Assembly (NCBI RefSeq): GCF_014202215.1
Contig: NZ_JACHGB010000002.1
Location: 496,001-560,000, forward strand
Reading direction: 5' to 3'
DNA: 64,000 nt
Origin: Quisquiliibacterium transsilvanicum
GTDB lineage: Bacteria > Pseudomonadota > Gammaproteobacteria > Burkholderiales > Burkholderiaceae_E
A program made the position numbers and the translations under genes. Of this stretch, positions 33,462-45,275 are shown piece after piece. Under the pieces are notes generated by a model that did no database searches, had not been told where the DNA came from, and saw only the letters and a program-made list of their open reading frames with translations. The stretch's first letter is position 1. Each line of letters starts with the position of its first letter.

Positions 33462-34322
33462 TCACCGCTTCACGAATTTCAGCGTGAAGCGGTCGCTCTC
33501 GCCGATGGCCCGGTAGCGATCGCGATCCCGGTCGCCGAGGCGGTAGCTGGGCGGCAGCGTCCAGACGCCTTCCGGGTGGCTCCTCTCGTCGCGCGGGTTC
33601 GCATTCACCTCCGAGCTGGCCACCAGCCTGAAGCCGGCGCTCTCGATGAGCCCGATGGCGGTGTCCTGCCGGATGTAGCCGGCGCGCATCTGCGCCTTCT
33701 CCGACAGGTCCGTGCGCGCGCGATGGTCGACGACCCCGAGCACGCCGCCCGGTTTCAGCGCGCGGTGGAAGGCGCGCAGCGCCGCCTGCGCTTCGCCGCG
33801 CTCCATCCAGTTGTGCAGGTTTCGGAAGGTCAGCACGAAGTCCGCGCTGCCGGGGGGCGCCACGTCGTGGCGATCGCCGTTGAATTTCGTGACCACGACG
33901 CGGTCGTAGAGGGCCGGCTGCGAAGCCAGCCGCGCCACCATCCGCTCATGGTCCGCGCGGTATTGGGGCGGGGCGGTCTCGTCGCGTCCGGCGGCCACAT
34001 AGCGGCCCTTCTCCCGCAGCCAGGGCGCGAGGATCTCCATGTAATAGCCGGCGCTGCCGGGAAGGATCTCGACCACCGTGCTGTCCTCGCGCACGCCGAG
34101 GAAGCGCAGCGTTTCGACCGGATGCCGGTGCGGGTCGCGTGCGACGTTGACCGGCGAGCGGTGCGCCGCGGCGGCCCAGCGATCGAGTCCGTCGCCGCGC
34201 TCCTGTTGTGGCGCTGTTGCGCAGGCGCCCAGCAGGGCGGCGAGTGCGGCGCTGGCGAACCGCCTGGCCAGGCCGGACCGGCTCCTGCCGGACGGCAGCG
34301 GGCGGGAATGGAAGGGGGTCAT
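33462..34322 (-). CDS. exported lipoprotein with a class I methyltransferase fold
   Basis: The protein is 286 residues from the ATG at 34322 (GGGAG upstream). The signal peptide ends with the lipobox LLGAC, predicting export. The mature part resembles a COG4798-type SAM methyltransferase (VETLRFLGVREDSTVVEILP, GSAGYYMEILAPWLREKGR, ADFVLTFRNLHNWM, LKPGGVLGVVDH). S-adenosylmethionine is not expected outside the cytoplasm, so the role of an exported copy is unclear. The last codons overlap the hairpin at 33464-33493. Confidence 0.83.
   Translation of the reverse strand: MTPFHSRPLPSGRSRSGLARRFASAALAALLGACATAPQQERGDGLDRWAAAAHRSPVNVARDPHRHPVETLRFLGVREDSTVVEILPGSAGYYMEILAPWLREKGRYVAAGRDETAPPQYRADHERMVARLASQPALYDRVVVTKFNGDRHDVAPPGSADFVLTFRNLHNWMERGEAQAALRAFHRALKPGGVLGVVDHRARTDLSEKAQMRAGYIRQDTAIGLIESAGFRLVASSEVNANPRDERSHPEGVWTLPPSYRLGDRDRDRYRAIGESDRFTLKFVKR
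33464..33493. terminator. hairpin between convergent genes, inside the end of the methyltransferase CDS
   Basis: ACCGCTTCACG (33464-33474) and CGTGAAGCGGT (33483-33493) are exact inverted copies around an 8-base loop. The element includes the last ten codons and part of the stop of the minus-strand gene and lies 28 bases after the GlsB stop, so it may end both transcripts. Confidence 0.5.
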
Positions 34323-34605
34323 GCGCGGCTCCCGCAAATTGGTTTCGTGCAGCTTAAACCGCGCGCGGCCGGGGGCAGGGCGCCGCCGCGGGGACGCGGG
34401 GTTCCGAAATCAGTGCTGCCCGGTTCCCGGCGGGCCGCTGGACGTCCCGGCGCGCCTGCGCGTGGCCAGCGGGCGGGCGGGCTCGGGGCCGGTGGTGGCA
34501 TCATGTCGGGTTATCCGGGTCCGCAGTTACCTGCAGCGGCCGGACCACGGCATTCCTGTCTCCGGTCGACCGTCGGCCGTCCATTCACTCTCCTGGAGGT
34601 TCTCC

Positions 34606-35844
34606 ATGCCCGAAGCTTTCATCATCGACGCCTGCCGCACGCCCCGCGGTATCGGCAAGGTCGGCAAAGGCGCGCTCGCCGACATGCATCCGCAGCACCT
34701 GGCGGCCACCGTGCTCAAGGCCCTGGCCGAGCGCAACAACCTGAAGACCGCGGAAGTGGACGACGTCATCTGGGGCTGCAGCTCCCAGCGCGGCGTGCAG
34801 GGCAACGACATGGCCCGCATGGCCCTGCTCGACGCCGGCTACGACACCCGCGCCAGCGGCGTCACCCTGGACCGCTTCTGCGGCTCGGGCATTACCTCGG
34901 TCAACCTCGCTGCCTCCTCGATCATGTCGGGCATGGAAGACCTGATGATCGCCGGCGGCACCGAGATGATGTCGTTCACCGGCCAGCGCAACCCGAACGA
35001 CGGTCCGAGCATGATGGACGCGGGCAACCTGCGCCTGCGCGCCCGTCATCCGCAGTCGCACCAGGGCGTGTGCGCCGACGCGATCGCCACCCTGGAAGGC
35101 ATTCCGCGCCAGGCTCTGGACGAGCTCGCGCTGGTCAGCCAGCAGCGCGCCGCCAAGGCGATCGCCGAGGGCGCTTTCAGCAAGAGCCTGGTCCCGGTCT
35201 TCAAGGCCGACGGCAGCCTGGCGCTCGACCACGAAGAGTTCCCCCGCCCGGGCACCACGCTCGAGGGCCTCGCTTCGCTGAAGGCCGCGTTCCCGGCGCT
35301 CGCCGAGATGCCGCTGGATGACAAGGGCACCACGTACAAGGGCCTGATCCTGCAGAAGTATCCAGGCCTCGACATCCAGTACGTGCACCACGCCGGCAAT
35401 TCGTCGGGCGTGGTCGACGGCGCCGGCGCCGTGTTGCTCGCCTCGCCCGAGTACGCGAAGAAGAACGGCCTCAAGCCGCGCGCCCGCATCGTCGCGATGG
35501 CCAACGTCGGCGACTGCCCGACGCTGATGCTCAACGCCCCGGTGCCCGCTGCCCGCAAGGCGCTGGCCAAGGCCGGCCTGAAGGTCGAGGACATCGACCT
35601 GTGGGAAATCAACGAAGCCTTCGCGGTGGTGGCTGAGAAGTTCATCCGCGACCTGAAGCTTGATCGCGAGAAGGTCAACGTGAACGGCGGTGCGATGGCG
35701 CTGGGTCACCCGATCGGCGGCACCGGCTCCATCCTGATCGGCACGCTGCTCGACGAGCTCGAGCGCCGCGACCTGCGCCGCGGCCTGGTCACGATGTGCG
35801 CGGCCGGCGGCATGGCGCCTGCGATCATCATCGAGCGGGTCTGA
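34606..35844 (+). CDS. thiolase (acetyl-CoA C-acyltransferase)
   Basis: The protein is 412 residues from the ATG at 34606 (CTGGAGGTTCTCC upstream). All thiolase signatures are present: the nucleophile Cys in LDRFCGSGITSVNLAA, the His in NGGAMALGHPIGGTG and the second Cys in VTMCAAGGMAPAI. It cleaves or forms 3-oxoacyl-CoA and could serve beta-oxidation or PHB precursor synthesis. The 283 bases between the divergent methyltransferase and this start probably hold promoters for both. The gene ends with a strong hairpin. Confidence 0.93.
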   Translation: MPEAFIIDACRTPRGIGKVGKGALADMHPQHLAATVLKALAERNNLKTAEVDDVIWGCSSQRGVQGNDMARMALLDAGYDTRASGVTLDRFCGSGITSVNLAASSIMSGMEDLMIAGGTEMMSFTGQRNPNDGPSMMDAGNLRLRARHPQSHQGVCADAIATLEGIPRQALDELALVSQQRAAKAIAEGAFSKSLVPVFKADGSLALDHEEFPRPGTTLEGLASLKAAFPALAEMPLDDKGTTYKGLILQKYPGLDIQYVHHAGNSSGVVDGAGAVLLASPEYAKKNGLKPRARIVAMANVGDCPTLMLNAPVPAARKALAKAGLKVEDIDLWEINEAFAVVAEKFIRDLKLDREKVNVNGGAMALGHPIGGTGSILIGTLLDELERRDLRRGLVTMCAAGGMAPAIIIERV

Positions 35845-35884
35845 TTCCGCTTCGCCCGCGGGCCCCTGGCGGGCCTGCGGGCGT

Positions 35885-35911
35885 CCGGCGGCAGCGTCCT
35901 GCTGCCGCCGG
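35885..35911 (+). terminator. hairpin after the thiolase gene
   Basis: CCGGCGGCAGC and GCTGCCGCCGG form a perfect 11-bp stem with loop GTCCT, 41 bases downstream of the stop. No T-run follows. Confidence 0.65.
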
Positions 35912-36063
35912 CAAGGCCGGCCGTCCGGCTGCCGGCCCTCGGATGTCACCACGTCCGCTTCCCGATTTCCTGCCGTCTCGATCCCTGCGTTTTCCGTCGA
36001 TGCCGCCTGGCGTGCGCCGGTAAGGAACTGCGCGTTTCATCGACCCGCGAGACCCTCTCGTTC

Positions 36064-36153
36064 CGAATACGACGGCAGGGGTGGAAAGGCGGTGAGACCC
36101 CTGATTGACGCTACCTGACAAGACTGTCAGCCTCGAGACAAACGTATTCGAGG
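36064..36153 (+). promoter_or_regulatory. leader of the ABC operon with competing inverted repeats
   Basis: The 318-base gap 35845-36162 holds no gene beyond the thiolase hairpin and this leader. CGAATACG (36064-36071) is the exact inverse of CGTATTCG (36143-36150). CTGACA/TGTCAG (36115-36130) and CCTCGA/TCGAGG (36131-36153) form shorter hairpins. The last one includes the AGGAG ribosome-binding site of the first permease, and the first pair would compete with it, an arrangement like an attenuator. TTGACG at 36105 could be a -35 element; no clear -10 is visible. Confidence 0.4.
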
Positions 36154-36162
36154 AGACTCTTG

Positions 36163-37101
36163 GTGGGACCATTGATCATTCGGCGATTGCTCGTATCGCT
36201 GCCCGCGCTGATCGGCGTGCTGTTCCTTTGTTTCGCGCTGCTGCAGATCGTTCCCACCGATCCTGCGCAGATCATCGCCGGCCCCGACGCGCGGCCCGAA
36301 GTCGTCGCCGAGATCCGCAAGGAGCTCGGTCTCGACCGGTCCATTCCCGTCCAGTTCGTGGAGTACATCGGCCGCGTCGCACAAGGCGACCTCGGCCGCT
36401 CGATCATCTCCAACAAGTCGGTCAGCGAAGAGCTTGCCGACACCGTCGGGCCGACGGCGGAGCTGATGATCGCCTCGATGGTCATGGCAGTGCCGATCGG
36501 GCTGCTGCTCGGCACGCTGGCCGCGGTGCGCCGCGGCACGGCGGTCGACCGCATCATCATGGCCATTTCGGTGGCCGGCGTCTCGATGCCGGTGTTCTTC
36601 GTCGGCCTGATCCTGATCCAGTACGTCGGCTTCCACTGGGGGCTGCTGCCCTTCACCGGGCGCACCGGCCCCATCTGGGCGGGCGGACTGCCCAGCCTGA
36701 TCCTGCCCTCGCTGACGCTTGCCAGCGTGCTGGTCGGTCCGGTGGCCCGTCTCACGCGAACCGCGGTGCTGGAAGTGCTGGGTGCTGACTTCGTGCGCAC
36801 CGCCCGCGCCAAAGGGCTGCGCGAATCCGTGGTGGTTGTCCATCACGCGCTGCGCAACGCGCTGATCCCGGTGGTCACGCTGGTGGGGCTGCAGGCGGCC
36901 TACCTGCTCGGCGGCGCCGTGGTCACCGAGACGATGTTCTCCTGGCCCGGCGTCGGCCGCCTGGCGGTGGGCGCGATCATCTCCAGCGATTTCCCGACGG
37001 CGCAGGGCGCAATCATGATCCTTGCGCTGGCCTTCCTCCTGATCAACCTGTTCGTCGACGTCCTGTACGTCTATCTCGACCCGAGGGTGCAGCACTCATG
37101 A
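36163..37101 (+). CDS. ABC transporter permease, OppB/DppB type
   Basis: The protein is 312 residues from a GTG at 36163, seven bases after AGGAG; a TTG one codon upstream is also in frame. It has six predicted helices with the binding-protein-dependent permease signature in the loop RTARAKGLRESVVVVHHALR. The N-terminal helix LPALIGVLFLCFALLQIVP and the end LINLFVDVLYVYLDPRVQ are typical of dipeptide/oligopeptide permeases. It pairs with the next gene (ATGA overlap) to form the membrane channel. Confidence 0.92.
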   Translation: MGPLIIRRLLVSLPALIGVLFLCFALLQIVPTDPAQIIAGPDARPEVVAEIRKELGLDRSIPVQFVEYIGRVAQGDLGRSIISNKSVSEELADTVGPTAELMIASMVMAVPIGLLLGTLAAVRRGTAVDRIIMAISVAGVSMPVFFVGLILIQYVGFHWGLLPFTGRTGPIWAGGLPSLILPSLTLASVLVGPVARLTRTAVLEVLGADFVRTARAKGLRESVVVVHHALRNALIPVVTLVGLQAAYLLGGAVVTETMFSWPGVGRLAVGAIISSDFPTAQGAIMILALAFLLINLFVDVLYVYLDPRVQHS

Positions 37102-37982
37102 GCGCCGAAAGCATTGCAGTGACCGCTCCCGCGGCCCCGGTGGGCGCCGGCCGCAGCAGCGGCCTGGTTGCGCGGCTCGTCCGCGACAGGATCGCGTTCA
37201 CGGCTGCGATCGTGCTGGGCCTGGTCGTCTTGGCGGCGCTGTTCGCGCCGTGGATCTCGCCCTACGATCCCTACTACACCGACCTGTCCAAGGCCATGCA
37301 GCCGCCCAGCGCCGAGCACTGGTTCGGCATGGACAATACCGGCCGCGACATCCTCAGCCGCGTGCTCTATGGAACGCGCAACACGCTGATGATGGGTCTT
37401 GCGGGCGTGCTGATCGGCGGCGTGTTCGGCGGAGTCCTCGGCATCCTCGCCGCGTTCTACCGCAAGCTCGATCCGTGGATCATGCGCCTGGTGGACATCA
37501 TGCTGGCCTTCCCGGCCATCCTGATCGGCCTCGCGGTCGCGGCGATCTTCGGCGCCGGCCTCACGGCGGTCATCGTCGCACTGGTGGTGTCGACGGTGCC
37601 CGACGTGGCGCGCGTGGCGCGCGGTTCGGCCATCGGCGTGATGAGCCAGGAGTTCATGGAGGCGGGCCGCGCGGTCGGGGTCTCAAACCGCACCCTGATC
37701 TGGCGCTACCTCACGCTGAACTGCATCTCGACGATCTCCGTGTTCCTCACGCTGCGTTTCGGCCAGGTGATCCTGGTCGGCTCGGCCCTGGGCTTCCTGG
37801 GCATGGGTGCGCAGCCGCCGACCGCGGAGCTCGGCATGATGGCTGCGCAGGGCAGGGATTTCCTGTTCATGGCGCCGCACATCTCCACCGTTCCCAGTCT
37901 TGCGATCTTCGTGATCGTGCTGGCCGCCAACCTGCTGGGCGATGCAGTCCGGGACGTCCTCGATCCCCGGTTGCAGCAGTGA
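37098..37982 (+). CDS. ABC transporter permease, OppC/DppC type
   Basis: The protein is 294 residues. An N-terminal cytoplasmic tail is followed by VARLVRDRIAFTAAIVLGL-type helix 1 (here LVARLVRDRIAFTAAI). The DppC motif HWFGMDNTGRDILSRVLYGTR is seen around 73-93, split by the helix 2 start, and the EAA loop (EFMEAGRAVGVSNRTLIWRY) follows. It ends LLGDAVRDVLDPRLQ, the classical OppC C-terminus. Its start overlaps the stop of the previous permease by four bases. Confidence 0.93.
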   Translation: MSAESIAVTAPAAPVGAGRSSGLVARLVRDRIAFTAAIVLGLVVLAALFAPWISPYDPYYTDLSKAMQPPSAEHWFGMDNTGRDILSRVLYGTRNTLMMGLAGVLIGGVFGGVLGILAAFYRKLDPWIMRLVDIMLAFPAILIGLAVAAIFGAGLTAVIVALVVSTVPDVARVARGSAIGVMSQEFMEAGRAVGVSNRTLIWRYLTLNCISTISVFLTLRFGQVILVGSALGFLGMGAQPPTAELGMMAAQGRDFLFMAPHISTVPSLAIFVIVLAANLLGDAVRDVLDPRLQQ

Positions 37983-38019
37983 ATCCGTCGCCGACGACAC
38001 ACAAATGATGGAGACAGCC

Positions 38020-39594
38020 ATGAACAAGATCTGGATGAGCGCGGCGCTGGCGCTGTCGGTCGCCGCGCCGCTCGCGAGCGCGCAGACGCTGAACATCGTG
38101 CGCGCCACCGAGGCGCCGCACTACGACCCGCAGCGTACGACCTGGTCGGCGACCTCCGACGTCACCCACATGACGCAGGACACGCTGGTGGCCCTGGACT
38201 GGGACGGCAAGACCGCGATCCCGCTGCTGGCCAAGTCGTGGACGGTGACCCCGGACGGCAAGCTCTACACCTTCAAGCTGCGCGACGACGTCACCTTCTG
38301 CAGCGGCAAGAAGTTCACCGCCGAGGACGTCATCTACAGCTTCAAGCGCCAGATCGGGCAGGTCGACGGCAAGAAGTCGCCCTATGCGTGGCGCGCCGGC
38401 AAGATCAAGGAGCTTCGCGCGCCGGATCCCTACACCGTGGAATACGAGCTGGCCGAGCCCTATTCGGACCTGCTGGTGCAGCTGACGATGTTCAACAGCG
38501 CGATCCAGAACAAGGAGAGCGTGGACGCGCTCGGCAAGGACTACGGCATCAAGGGCATCGACGGCACCGGGCCGTACTGCTTCGTGTCCTGGCAGCCGCG
38601 GACCGAGACGGTCCTCAAGCGCCATGACGCCTACCGCTGGGGTCCCTCGATGTACAAGAACCGCGGCCCGGTGAACTTCGAGAAGCTGGTCATCAAGATC
38701 GTCCCGGAGGACACCAGCCGCCTGGCCGCGATGATGAGCGGCGCCTTCGACAGCACGCGCGACTTCCCGACCCAGTTCATCGAGCAGGCGAAGAAGAACC
38801 CGATGCTCAAGGTGGAAGAGGCCAAGCCGAACTTCCAGCTGATGTACTACGGCTTCAAGGCCACGCGCCCCCTGGTGTCGGACAAGCGCGTGCGCGAGGC
38901 GATGAGCATCGCGATCAACCGCGCCGAACTGACCAAGGCGGTGATGCTCGGGGCGTCCGATCCGGCGTACACCTACATCCACCCGGACGCGCTGGACTTC
39001 GCGCCGAGCACCAAGGGCGTGGTCAAGGAAGACCTGGCGCGCGCCAACAAGCTGCTCGACGACGCCGGCTGGACCAAGCGCGACAAGGACGGCATCCGCA
39101 CCAAGGACGGCCAGCGGATGGAGCCGATCGTGTACATCCCGGCGCTGGCCTATTTTCCGCGCGTGTCGGAGGCGATCCAGGGCTACATGCGCAAGATCGG
39201 CGTCGACTGGAAGATCGTCTCGCTCGACTCGTCGGTGATGCCGGCCAAGCTGTCCAGCCAGGACTTCGACCTGTGGACCGTGACGGTGCCCTACCTGTCG
39301 GCCGGCGAGCTGATGAACTTCTACTTCGATTCCGCGCAGATGCCCGTGCCCAATCGGATGAACTGGAAGGACCCGGCCACCGACGAAGCGATCCGCCTCG
39401 GTCGCACCGCGCTCAATGACGCCGAGCGCGCCAAGGGCTACCAGCGCGCCCAGGAGATCGTCATGGCCGAGCACCTTTGGATTCCCGTCATGACGACGAA
39501 GATGTACCAGACCACCAACAAGAAGCTGAAGAACCTGCGGGCGCACATGCTGTTCCAGTACACCTTCTACAAGGGCCTGGACGCCACTTTCTGA
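38020..39594 (+). CDS. ABC transporter substrate-binding protein, family 5 (first of three)
   Basis: The protein is 524 residues from the ATG at 38020 (GGAG six bases upstream; ATGs at 38005 and 38008 would lengthen the leader). A Sec signal ends PLASAQT. Family 5 (peptide/nickel/opine-type) features: [39 protein letters not shown], and DGTGPYCFVSW. The two cysteines (FCSG and YCFVSW) are conserved in all three copies and may form a disulfide. The ligand is unknown; a peptide, opine or similar small cation is possible. Confidence 0.92.
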   Translation: MNKIWMSAALALSVAAPLASAQTLNIVRATEAPHYDPQRTTWSATSDVTHMTQDTLVALDWDGKTAIPLLAKSWTVTPDGKLYTFKLRDDVTFCSGKKFTAEDVIYSFKRQIGQVDGKKSPYAWRAGKIKELRAPDPYTVEYELAEPYSDLLVQLTMFNSAIQNKESVDALGKDYGIKGIDGTGPYCFVSWQPRTETVLKRHDAYRWGPSMYKNRGPVNFEKLVIKIVPEDTSRLAAMMSGAFDSTRDFPTQFIEQAKKNPMLKVEEAKPNFQLMYYGFKATRPLVSDKRVREAMSIAINRAELTKAVMLGASDPAYTYIHPDALDFAPSTKGVVKEDLARANKLLDDAGWTKRDKDGIRTKDGQRMEPIVYIPALAYFPRVSEAIQGYMRKIGVDWKIVSLDSSVMPAKLSSQDFDLWTVTVPYLSAGELMNFYFDSAQMPVPNRMNWKDPATDEAIRLGRTALNDAERAKGYQRAQEIVMAEHLWIPVMTTKMYQTTNKKLKNLRAHMLFQYTFYKGLDATF

Positions 39595-39598
39595 TCCG

Positions 39599-39614
39599 CG
39601 GAAACAGGTTTCCG
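39599..39614 (+). other. short inverted repeat between the first and second binding-protein genes
   Basis: CGGAAAC and GTTTCCG are separated by AG, giving a compact hairpin five bases after the stop of the first binding-protein gene. It may stabilise or partly terminate the message so that the binding protein is made in excess over the downstream genes. Confidence 0.4.
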
Positions 39615-39682
39615 GGGGCAATGCTCGATGCCTCCCCGGTCCACACCAGAACAAAAGCAACCGTACCAAAGCTGGAGACACG

Positions 39683-41251
39683 ATGAGACCCTCGACCTTT
39701 GCCCTTGCGCTTGCGCTGGCATCCGTCATCCCTGCGACCCAGGCACAGACGATCACCTTCGCCAAGGCCCTGGATTCGCCGCACTACGACAGCCAGCGGA
39801 CGACCTGGTCGCCGACCTCGGACGTCACGCACATGATCCAGGACACGCTGGTGGCCTTGGACTGGGACGGCAAGACCCCGGTGCCGCTGCTGGCCAAGTC
39901 CTGGACGGTGAGCCCCGACGGCAAGCTCTACACCTTCAAGCTGCGCGACGACGTGCAGTTCTGCAGCGGCAAGAAGTTCACTGCCCAGGACGTGATCTAC
40001 AGCTTCAACCGCCAGAAGGATCCGGCCACGCGCGCGCCCTATGCCTGGCGCGCCGGCAAGATCAAGGACCTTCGCGCGCCTGATCCCTACACGGTGGAGT
40101 ACGAGCTGGTCGAGCCGTACTCGGACCTGCTGGTGCAGTTGACGATGTTCAATAATTCGATCCACAACAAGGACAGCGTCGACGCCCTGGGCAAGGACTA
40201 CGGCCTCAAGGGTGTCGACGGCACTGGCCCCTGGTGCTGGGTCTCCTGGCAGCCGCGCACCGAGATGGTGCTCAAGCGCCACGACGCCTACAAGTGGGGC
40301 CCGCGGATCTACAAGAATCCGGGCCCGGTGAAGTTCGAGAAGATGGTCATCAAGATCGTGCCGGAGGACTCCAGCCGGCTGGCGGCAATGATGAGCGGCC
40401 ACTTCGACGTCACCCAGCACTTCCCCGGCCAGTTCATCGACCAGGCCAAGAAGAGCGCGGTCCTCAACGTGGAGGAGGCCAAGCCCAACTTCCAGTTGAA
40501 CTACTACGGCTTCAAGATCACCCGTCCGCTGGTCTCGGACAAGCGCGTGCGCGAGGCGATGAGCATCGCGGTCAATCGTGCCGACATCGTCCAGGCGGTG
40601 ACGCTCGGCCAGTCGGAGCCTTCGCTGACCTACATCCACCCGGATGCGCTGGACTTCGCGCCGAGCACCCGGGGGATCGTCAAGGAAGACGTTGCGCGCG
40701 CCAACAGGCTGCTCGACGAGGCCGGCTGGACCAAGCGCGACAAGGACGGCATCCGGACCAAGGATGGCGTTCGGCTCGCTCCGGTGGTCTACGTGCCGCA
40801 GGTGACGATTTTCCCGCGCATCGCCGAGGCCATCCAGGGCCAGATGCGCAAGATCGGCGTCGAGTGGCAGATCACCACGCTCGACTCCACGATCATGCCG
40901 GCCAAGCTGTCCAGCCAGGACTTCGACCTGTGGACCGTGACGGTGCCCTACCTGTCGGCCGGCGAGCTGATGAACTTCTACTTCGATTCCTCGCAGATGC
41001 CGGTGCCCAACCGGATGAACTGGAAGGATGCCGCCACCGACGAGGCGATCCGCCAGGGCCGCATCGCGCTCACCGATGCCGACCGCGCCAAGGGCTACCA
41101 GCGCGCCCAGGAGATCGTGACCAAGGAGCACCTCTGGATCCCGGTGATGAATTCGAAAATGTACCTCGTCACCAACAAGAAGCTGAAGGGCACCCGCGCC
41201 CACATGCTGTTCCAGTACTCCTGGTACAAGGGCCTGGACGCGTCTTTCTGA
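39683..41251 (+). CDS. ABC transporter substrate-binding protein, family 5 (second of three)
   Basis: The protein is 522 residues with a GGAGACACG ribosome-binding site and a signal ending ATQAQT. Long stretches are identical to the first copy, for example LSSQDFDLWTVTVPYLSAG and PNRMNWKD, so the two arose by tandem duplication. Differences cluster around the likely ligand pocket ([20 protein letters not shown] here versus a shorter loop with GQVDGKKS in copy 1; WCWVSW versus YCFVSW). It probably binds a related but distinct ligand. Confidence 0.92.
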   Translation: MRPSTFALALALASVIPATQAQTITFAKALDSPHYDSQRTTWSPTSDVTHMIQDTLVALDWDGKTPVPLLAKSWTVSPDGKLYTFKLRDDVQFCSGKKFTAQDVIYSFNRQKDPATRAPYAWRAGKIKDLRAPDPYTVEYELVEPYSDLLVQLTMFNNSIHNKDSVDALGKDYGLKGVDGTGPWCWVSWQPRTEMVLKRHDAYKWGPRIYKNPGPVKFEKMVIKIVPEDSSRLAAMMSGHFDVTQHFPGQFIDQAKKSAVLNVEEAKPNFQLNYYGFKITRPLVSDKRVREAMSIAVNRADIVQAVTLGQSEPSLTYIHPDALDFAPSTRGIVKEDVARANRLLDEAGWTKRDKDGIRTKDGVRLAPVVYVPQVTIFPRIAEAIQGQMRKIGVEWQITTLDSTIMPAKLSSQDFDLWTVTVPYLSAGELMNFYFDSSQMPVPNRMNWKDAATDEAIRQGRIALTDADRAKGYQRAQEIVTKEHLWIPVMNSKMYLVTNKKLKGTRAHMLFQYSWYKGLDASF

Positions 41252-41387
41252 GCGGCCGGGCGGGGCGGTTTCCCCGGCGAGCGCGGTGCGCCGCCGCGGG
41301 GGCTGCCCACCGCGCCAGCCCGTTCCATCCTCCAGCGGCGCCCCGCGCGCCGCCAGTCATCGAGAATCATCGCAGTCCGGAGATCGT

Positions 41388-42955
41388 ATGAAGCAACTAC
41401 TCACTGCCGCCGCCCTTGCGCTGGCCACCGCCTTGCCGGCAGCGCAGGCCCAGACCCTCACCGTGGCGAAATCGGGCGACGCGCCCCATTTCGACGGGCA
41501 CCGTGCCGGCTGGTCCGCCGCTGCCGACGTGGTCAACCTGGTCCAGGACACGCTGGTGGCGCTGGACTGGGACGGCAGGACGCCGATCCCGCTGCTGGCC
41601 AAGTCCTGGACGGTGAGCCCGGACGGCAAGCTCTACACCTTCAAGCTGCGCGACGACGTGCAGTTCTGCAGCGGCAAGAAGTTCACCGCGGCCGACGTGA
41701 TCTACAGCTTCAACCGCCAGAAGGACCCGGCCACGCGCGCGCCCTATGCCTGGCGCGCCGGCAAGATCAAGGACCTGCGCGCACCGGACCCCTACACGGT
41801 GGAGTACGAGCTGAACGAGCCGTACTCGGATCTGCTGCTGCAGCTGACCATGTACAACAACGCGATCCACAACAAGGACAGCGTCGAGCAGTGGGGCAAG
41901 GACTACGGCCTCAAGGGCCTCGACGGCACCGGCCCCTGGTGCTTCGAGTCCTGGCGCCCGCGCACCGAGACGGTTCTGAAGCGCCACGACGCCTACAAGT
42001 GGGGCCCGTCGATGTACAAGAACCCGGGTCCGGTGAAGTTCGAGAAGATGGTCATCAAGATCATCCCCGAGGATTCCAGCCGCCTCGCCGGCATGCTGAG
42101 CGGCGCCTTCGACCTGACCACGCAGTTCCCGCTGCAGTTCATCGACCAGGCGAAGAAATCGCCGATGCTGCAGGTCAGCCAGGCCAATCCGAACTTCCAG
42201 TTCACCATGTTCGCCTTCCGGATGAAGGACCGCCCGCTGGTGGCCGACAAGCGGGTGCGCGAGGCGATGAACCTGGCGCTCAACCGCAAGGAGCTGGTGC
42301 AGGGCGTGATGCTGGGCCAGGGCGAGCCCGCCTACACCTACGTGCACCCGAATGCGCGTGACTTCGCGCCGAGCACCAAGGGCATCGTCAAGGAGGACGT
42401 GGCGCGGGCCAACAAGCTGCTCGACGAGGCCGGCTGGACGCAGCGCGACAAGGACGGCATCCGGATGAAGGACGGCGTGCGGCTCGCGCCGAAGGCGGTG
42501 ATTCCGAACCTGACCTTCTACCCGCGCATGTCCGAGGCGATGCAGGGCTACTTCCGCAAGATCGGCATCGACTGGCAGATCATCGCGGTGGACGTGAGCA
42601 CGATGGTGGGCCGCCTGGGCGCCGACGATTACGACATGTGGACCGTCACGGTTCCGTACATGTCGGCGGGCGAGCTGATGACCTTCTACTTCGACTCCGC
42701 GAACATCCCGGTGCCCAACCGGCTGTTCTGGAAGGACGAGATCACTGATGCCGGCCTGAAGGAAGGCCGGACCGCGATCGACGACGCGACCCGGATGCGT
42801 GGCTATGCCAAGGTGCAGGAGCGCGTGATGAACGAGCACCTGATGCTCCCGATCAAGAACATCAACATGTACATGACCTCCAACAAGAGGATCAAGAACG
42901 CGCGGGCGCACATGCTGTTCCAGCAAACCATCTACAAGGGACTGGACCTCTCGCT

Positions 42956-42959
<4 letters not shown>
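41388..42959 (+). CDS. ABC transporter substrate-binding protein, family 5 (third of three)
   Basis: The protein is 523 residues from the ATG at 41388 (GGAGATCGT upstream), with a signal ending PAAQAQT. It shares the core of copies 1 and 2 ([40 protein letters not shown]), but the C-terminal lobe is more divergent ([39 protein letters not shown]). That suggests a different specificity. The stop overlaps the GTG start of the first ATPase gene, coupling this copy most tightly to the ATPases. Confidence 0.92.
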
Positions 42960-45090
<2,131 letters not shown>

Positions 45091-45169
45091 TGCCCCTGGG
45101 CGGGGCAGGGTTAGCGAGTGTTGTCGGTGCGGGGGCCATGCGTCACGATCGGCTGGTCGCGGAGCCGCC

Positions 45170-45192
45170 GGAGCGATGCGCTGCATCGCTCC
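45170..45192 (+). terminator. hairpin between the ABC operon and the TRAP cluster
   Basis: GGAGCGATGC and GCATCGCTCC form a perfect 10-bp stem around GCT, 80 bases after the ATPase gene. It is the strongest candidate for the end of the ABC transcript. No gene is seen in 45091-45275. Confidence 0.6.
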
Positions 45193-45275
45193 TCGCTCCC
45201 GCCCTGCAACGCGAGGAGCTCCAGTGCAAAGTGCCCGATCCCTGCTGAGTCCTGCGCAGCCCAAGAGAGGTCCAA

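Noticed and set aside
37867-42926. Long minus-strand frames (500-630 codons) opposite the three binding-protein genes
   Set aside because: They resemble each other only because the genes they oppose are paralogues; they have no domain or ribosome-binding site.
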